Shown here: positions 12,911-16,185 of the stretch, piece after piece
How positions within the stretch are numbered: the first letter of the stretch is position 1
Layout of the letters: every line of letters starts with the position of its first letter
Source: Alphaproteobacteria bacterium
GTDB lineage: Bacteria > Pseudomonadota > Alphaproteobacteria > Rhizobiales > Aestuariivirgaceae
Length of the DNA stretch: 16,185 nucleotides
Direction: 5' to 3'
NCBI GenBank assembly: GCA_020441605.1
Contig: JAGRLX010000298.1
Span: forward strand, 1 to 16,185
Translations under genes and position numbers: made by a program
The notes under the pieces: model-generated
What the model was told of the DNA's origin: nothing
Seen by the model: only the letters and a program-made list of their open reading frames with translations
Databases searched by the model: none

Positions 12911-13990
12911 TCACGCTGTCCTCACGTCGTTAATGTGGTGGATAGCCGCTTCGGTTTCGCCTCGGGTCAGCAACCCCATGCGCATGTCGACCCGCCAAGT
13001 CTCGCCCCCAGGCAGGCTCACGACATTGCCCTTCTTCTTTTCGGCCGTGTAGCCCTCCACTTCCGAGGTCGATGGAAAGGCCATGCCGATGGCGTCCTGG
13101 TCGGGCGTCCGGCAGATCCACCGGATGCATTTCGCCGTCTGCTCGGGGCGGTAGCGGATGTAGTCGGCGGTGCCGTCCGGCCGCCGCAGCAAGGCATGGG
13201 CGAAGCCATCGGGCCCGGCCACCATGTCGACGGTAAAGGCCACTTCTGGGTCGAAACCGAGTTCAGGCGAAAGCTTGTGGTGGATCACTGGATTGACGGC
13301 GAGTTCCGCCAGAAATTCGGGATATCCCGGCTTGGGCGTGATATGGGCCGGGATGGAACGGCGAACCCGCACCGCTTCGGGGGTATAGGGCGCAGTATAA
13401 AAGAGCTCGCCATTGTCGGCCGGGCGGAAATTGGCATGGGCCAGGTACATCAGGTCCATTGGCGTCTTCTTGAGATTGTCGACGCGGAGCGACACGTCCA
13501 GCAAGGCTGCAGACTCGGCCATGACGATCTCGGCGGTGGCCAGGTAATGGGAGCCGAAGGCGATGGCATATTCATAGGATCCCGCAACCGTCACCGTGCC
13601 TGCGGCCTCGTCCATCACCAACCAGGCCTTCTGGAAGGGAGCGTTGGGAAGTTCTCCGTGCAGCGGATGGCGGTCCTCGGGACCAGGCGCGCCCATGCCG
13701 GTGATGCCGCAATGGATGAAGAAGGCGCCATAGGTCTCGAGGTAGGCCGTGGTGCTCACCGGCGCGTCGAACATCGACTTCATGGTCAGGTCGCGGCCAT
13801 CGAAGACGGCGCGCCAGATCTGCTGGCCCCGGAACGGCAGCACGATGATTTCGCCCCGCCGGTTCTTGACCCTCAAGGCTTCGACGCCGCTGTCATAGCG
13901 GAACGTGGAGACATCGAAACCCGGCATGCTGCAGAGGTGGCGTTCCCTTTCAGCGAACAGGGCCTTGGGCAGTTCAATACGGATCGACAT
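12911..13990 (-). CDS. DUF4432 family protein (aldose 1-epimerase-like fold)
   Basis: The protein (359 aa from the ATG at 13990, or 364 aa from the ATG at 14005) resembles DUF4432 members, beta-sandwich proteins related to galactose mutarotases. Visible landmarks are the early RGEIIVLPFRGQQIWRAVF segment, IHCGITGMGAPGPEDRHPLHGELPNA in the middle (H and E residues placed as in epimerase active sites) and a Trp/Arg-rich C-terminal half. No signal peptide or membrane helix is seen, so it is cytoplasmic. Neither start has a strong ribosome site; GAGAG lies about 8 bp before the 13990 ATG. It reads in the same direction as the isochorismatase-like gene, 194 bp away across a hairpin. A sugar or sugar-acid substrate is expected from the family; the actual one is unknown. 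Confidence 0.75.
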   Translation of the reverse strand: MSIRIELPKALFAERERHLCSMPGFDVSTFRYDSGVEALRVKNRRGEIIVLPFRGQQIWRAVFDGRDLTMKSMFDAPVSTTAYLETYGAFFIHCGITGMGAPGPEDRHPLHGELPNAPFQKAWLVMDEAAGTVTVAGSYEYAIAFGSHYLATAEIVMAESAALLDVSLRVDNLKKTPMDLMYLAHANFRPADNGELFYTAPYTPEAVRVRRSIPAHITPKPGYPEFLAELAVNPVIHHKLSPELGFDPEVAFTVDMVAGPDGFAHALLRRPDGTADYIRYRPEQTAKCIRWICRTPDQDAIGMAFPSTSEVEGYTAEKKKGNVVSLPGGETWRVDMRMGLLTRGETEAAIHHINDVRTA

Positions 13991-14104
13991 CTTGAGGTCT
14001 CTCATGCTGCTGCAACGAAGTGGTGAACCGCATCAAGACCACAAAGAGGCGCGGTTCACAACTCCCGTTCACCCCGCCAAACGCTGGCTGTGGGCAGCAG
14101 CATT

Positions 14105-14133
14105 TCACCCCGGACCAGGGAGATCCGGGGTGA
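14105..14133. terminator. Strong hairpin between the isochorismatase-like and DUF4432 genes
   Basis: TCACCCCGGA (14105-14114) pairs perfectly with TCCGGGGTGA (14124-14133) around a 9-nt loop. It lies 51 bp downstream of the isochorismatase-like stop, reading on the minus strand. No T-run follows on either strand, so it is not a textbook intrinsic terminator. It may stabilise a 3' end or attenuate read-through into the DUF4432 gene. The rest of the 14006-14184 gap shows nothing clear. Confidence 0.5.
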
Positions 14134-14184
14134 TGCAGGCATTCAGGGAGACAAGGCGCAGAGGCTCACCGCGCTGAGGGGTGA

Positions 14185-14880
14185 TCAGCCCTTGACCGTA
14201 TTGAGGTATTCGACGCAGCGGTCGACCGGTTCGACATCGGCGAACTTCGCGTCGATGTCATAGAGATTCCAGGCCACGGCGCCCGGAACACGGTCGCCGA
14301 TCGCCTCGCGCACGGCGATCGTACGGAAGCCTTCGGCGAGGCCGTCGCAGATCGTGGTGCGCACGCAGGCCGTCGCCGTCACACCGGTCACCAGGATAGT
14401 ATCGACGCCGCAAGAGCGCAGGTATCCGGCAAGCGGCGTGCCGCTGAAGGAGCTGGCGCGCTTCTTCAGCATCACATATTCGCCTTCGATCGGCGCGATG
14501 CGCGAATCAATGGCCCACAGGTGCTCGTCCTTCAGGTCGACGGCCTCGATGGGGATCTTGTGGTGCCAGAGGCCCATGTCGGTATGCGGGTCCTGGCGGT
14601 TCGGCGACTGGTAGGCCGTGGTCACATGCACTACTACGTGGCCGTTGTCGCGGCAGGCGCGCAGGAGCTTCTGCATTGCCGGGATGATCTCCTCGTCGAC
14701 CTTCTCGCAAGTGAAGGGGTTGCCCGGCCTGGTCCAGGCATTGGCAAGGTCGACGCTGATCAGGGCCGGCTTCTTGCCGAAACCGATGCGCCGCTGGAAG
14801 CCGCGCTCCTTGTAGATACGGGTGCTTTCGTCGAAAGCCTGCTGCAGGATCTTGTCCAGGTCTGTGGTATTCAGCGTCAT
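14185..14880 (-). CDS. Isochorismatase-family amidohydrolase, N-carbamoylsarcosine amidase-like
   Basis: This is a 231-aa cysteine hydrolase of the isochorismatase-like superfamily. The catalytic triad is visible as D44 (ISVDLANAW), K139 (VMLKKRASSF) and C172 (TGVTATACVRTT); the spacing between Lys and Cys matches N-carbamoylsarcosine amidase. That group cleaves N-carbamoyl compounds to amine, CO2 and ammonia. The ATG at 14880 has a GAGGAG site 8 bp upstream; a longer reading from 14934 lacks one. The divergent LysR gene and the hydantoinase A gene nearby fit a pathway in which a hydantoin-type ring is opened and the N-carbamoyl product hydrolysed. Superfamily and catalytic residues are firm; the substrate is inferred. 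Confidence 0.85.
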   Translation of the reverse strand: MTLNTTDLDKILQQAFDESTRIYKERGFQRRIGFGKKPALISVDLANAWTRPGNPFTCEKVDEEIIPAMQKLLRACRDNGHVVVHVTTAYQSPNRQDPHTDMGLWHHKIPIEAVDLKDEHLWAIDSRIAPIEGEYVMLKKRASSFSGTPLAGYLRSCGVDTILVTGVTATACVRTTICDGLAEGFRTIAVREAIGDRVPGAVAWNLYDIDAKFADVEPVDRCVEYLNTVKG

Positions 14881-14954
14881 GGCTGGTGCTCCTCTTTCGC
14901 ACGCATTGAATGCCCAGATGTGTACAAACTCCATTGTGAAGTCAAAATTTGTTG

Positions 14955-14969
14955 ATGCAGATTTTGCAT
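14955..14969. promoter_or_regulatory. Putative LysR-type operator in the divergent promoter region
   Basis: ATGCA-GATTT-TGCAT is a perfect 15-bp inverted repeat with the T-N11-A core of LysR-family sites (T14956, A14968). It lies between the isochorismatase-like start (14880) and the lysR start (15012), where an autoregulating LysR protein normally binds. The whole gap (14881-15011) is AT-rich compared with its neighbours. Confidence 0.6.
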
Positions 14970-15011
14970 GAATTGCTATGATGCTGTTTGCTCACCGAAT
15001 TTGGAGACATC

Positions 15012-15920
15012 ATGGCTCCGTTGAATTCCCGTGATCTGCAGGCCTTCATGGCCATTGCCGAGGAACTGAGTTTCCGCCGGGCGGCCGAGCGAATCTTCAT
15101 CGACCAATCGGCGCTCAGCCGGCGGGTACAGAATCTCGAAGACAGCCTCGGCTATCAGCTCATCTTCCGCACCACGCGCGAGGTTGTGCTGACCGAGGCC
15201 GGCCGGGTATTCTACGAAGAAATCGCCCCCGCCATGCTGACCCTGGCCCGGGCTGCGGATGTGGCCCGGGTGGCGGCCCAGGGCAAGACCGGCCGCCTTC
15301 GGCTTGCCTATATGGCCTTTGCGGCCGCCGACGTCATGCCCACCACCATCAAGGATTTTGCGACGTCGTTCCCCGATGTGAGCCTGGAACTCAAATATCT
15401 CCGGACCCAGGCCCAGAAGCTGGCGATTTCCCGCGGCGAGATCGACGCGGGCTTCATGCTCGGGCCGTTCCAGAATCCGCAATTCGACCAGATCACCGTT
15501 GCCTCGGAACCGCTGGTGGCGCTCATTCCCATGAACCACCCGCTGGCGAGTCGCCATGACGTGCAGCTTGCGGATCTCGCGGCCTGTCCGCTGATCCTCG
15601 GCAGCCATGACCAATGGGATTTCTTCCGCCTGCTGATCGGCGATCTGTTCAGTTCGGCCGGGCTTTCGATCTCCGTCGCCTATGAGCCGTCCAATACGCT
15701 GGGCATCCTCGGCCTCGTCGCCAGCGGCTTAGGCGTTTCCCTTTATTCGGGCAGCATCATGCGGTTTCGGCCCGAGGGCGTCGTCTACCGGCCAATTGTC
15801 GATTGCACCAGCCGCATCGAAACGATCCTGTGCTGGAACCGGGCAAATCAAAGCCCTGCCCTGCGCAATTTCGTGAGCCGGGTCCGCAACCGGCAAAAAT
15901 TGCATGACGTGATGACTTGA
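15012..15920 (+). CDS. LysR-family transcription regulator
   Basis: The 302-aa regulator has the N-terminal winged helix-turn-helix (about residues 6-65: LSFRRAAERIFIDQSALSRR, then LTEAG) and a periplasmic-binding-protein-like effector domain (about 90-295). The ATG at 15012 has GGAG 5 bp upstream; a TTG at 14988 would only add eight residues. It is divergent from the isochorismatase-like gene and codirectional with hydantoinase A, 53 bp upstream of it. It therefore probably controls both sides in response to a substrate or intermediate. The effector cannot be read from the sequence. Confidence 0.92.
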   Translation: MAPLNSRDLQAFMAIAEELSFRRAAERIFIDQSALSRRVQNLEDSLGYQLIFRTTREVVLTEAGRVFYEEIAPAMLTLARAADVARVAAQGKTGRLRLAYMAFAAADVMPTTIKDFATSFPDVSLELKYLRTQAQKLAISRGEIDAGFMLGPFQNPQFDQITVASEPLVALIPMNHPLASRHDVQLADLAACPLILGSHDQWDFFRLLIGDLFSSAGLSISVAYEPSNTLGILGLVASGLGVSLYSGSIMRFRPEGVVYRPIVDCTSRIETILCWNRANQSPALRNFVSRVRNRQKLHDVMT

Positions 15921-15933
15921 CACCCTCAATGAC

Positions 15934-15956
15934 TGCATCCGAGTATGCAACATACA
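15934..15956. promoter_or_regulatory. Palindromic site before hydantoinase A, possible second LysR operator
   Basis: GTATG-CAA-CATAC (15943-15955) is a perfect inverted repeat and gives a T-N11-A core (T15944, A15956). It overlaps a TGCAT...ATGCA pair (15934-15938 and 15945-15949). It shares the ATGCA element with the site at 14955-14969. Confidence 0.5.
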
Positions 15957-15973
15957 TTTAATAGGAGGCCGGG

Positions 15974-16185
15974 ATGATCCGTGTAGGCGTGGACGTGGGA
16001 GGAACCTTCACCGACATCGTATTGGAAAAGAGCGGTGGGCGCGGTGGACAATCGATCTTCGTGCACAAAGTGTCCTCAACCCCTGCCGATCAATCGATCG
16101 GCGTTGTCAAGGGTGTGGTGGAAATTGCCAAGATCGCCGGCATTTCTCCCGCCGACATCGACATGGTGTTCCACGGCACCACGGT
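15974..16185 (+). CDS. hyuA: Hydantoinase/oxoprolinase A subunit, N-terminal part (cut by window end)
   Basis: Only the first 70 codons are present. The start GVDVGGTFTDIVLEK and the later FHGTT are hallmarks of the HyuA / N-methylhydantoinase A / acetone carboxylase beta family, where the glycine-rich segment binds ATP phosphates. These enzymes open lactam or hydantoin rings at the cost of ATP, usually together with a HyuB subunit encoded downstream. The TAGGAGG ribosome site lies 5 bp before the ATG. The family call is firm; substrate and completeness cannot be judged here. Confidence 0.88.
   Translation, partial: MIRVGVDVGGTFTDIVLEKSGGRGGQSIFVHKVSSTPADQSIGVVKGVVEIAKIAGISPADIDMVFHGTT

Noticed and set aside
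12935..14026. A 363-codon plus-strand open frame opposite the DUF4432 gene
   Set aside because: Its translation has no recognisable domain, while the minus-strand frame matches a protein family along its length.
14191..14206. TTGACCGTATTGAG near the end of the isochorismatase-like gene
   Set aside because: The right half does not match TCAA, and it lies inside a coding region.
15917..15929. TTGACACCCTCAA, resembling an FNR box
   Set aside because: The spacer is one base short and the right half is CTCAA rather than GTCAA or ATCAA; the neighbouring genes are not respiratory.
1..16185. tRNA, rRNA, CRISPR arrays, insertion sequences or phage genes
   Set aside because: No repeat arrays, transposase motifs, cloverleaf-like segments or integrase genes were noticed on either strand.

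Overview
The window is GC-rich and densely packed with genes, many with 1-17 bp overlaps. It looks like chromosomal DNA of a denitrifying proteobacterium, most likely an alphaproteobacterium: the nirS / nirI-nirX arrangement is known from Paracoccus and its relatives. That taxonomic call is inference. There are two unrelated parts: a nitrite/nitric oxide respiration cluster (about 1-12757) and the edge of an amide/hydantoin-type catabolic locus (about 12911-16185).

Nitrite part. A partial nirS (cytochrome cd1 nitrite reductase, minus strand, cut by the window start) is divergent from nirI - nirX - nnrS, which overlap one another. A single-gene class I cytochrome c follows, with its own FNR/Dnr-type box and a strong intrinsic terminator.

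Nitric oxide part, the most interesting. A third promoter with a perfect TTGAC-N4-GTCAA box drives a tight eight-gene operon (5363-12047). Its genes are a 57-aa one-helix membrane protein, a CuA subunit II, a heme-copper oxidase subunit I, heme O synthase (CtaB), an SCO/SenC copper chaperone, a fusion of cytochrome b with a 2[4Fe-4S] ferredoxin and an MvhD-like domain, an unknown single-helix protein and a bacteriohemerythrin. Subunit I keeps all six His ligands for the hemes and CuB. At the position of the cross-linked catalytic Tyr of oxygen reductases (His+4, helix VI) it has Gln (HSSQQ). With the denitrification setting and the Dnr-type boxes, this points to a non-canonical NO reductase derived from B-type oxidases (sNOR/eNOR-like) rather than an oxygen reductase. 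No norCB or qNOR gene is visible, so this enzyme may be the main NO reductase. Together with nirS the window would encode nitrite to N2O.

Regulation. A Dnr/NNR-type Crp-Fnr regulator (12053-12757, minus) lies convergent with the operon end. Its recognition helix carries the E..SR residues that read TTGA half-sites. Four matching boxes are visible: two between nirS and nirI, one before the cytochrome c gene and one before the NOR-like operon.

Catabolic part. It holds a DUF4432 (aldose-epimerase-like) protein and an isochorismatase / N-carbamoylsarcosine-amidase-like hydrolase, both on the minus strand. A divergent LysR regulator and the 5' end of a hydantoinase A gene, cut by the window end, lie on the plus strand. 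Palindromes with a T-N11-A core and a shared ATGCA element lie on both sides of the lysR gene and may be its operators.
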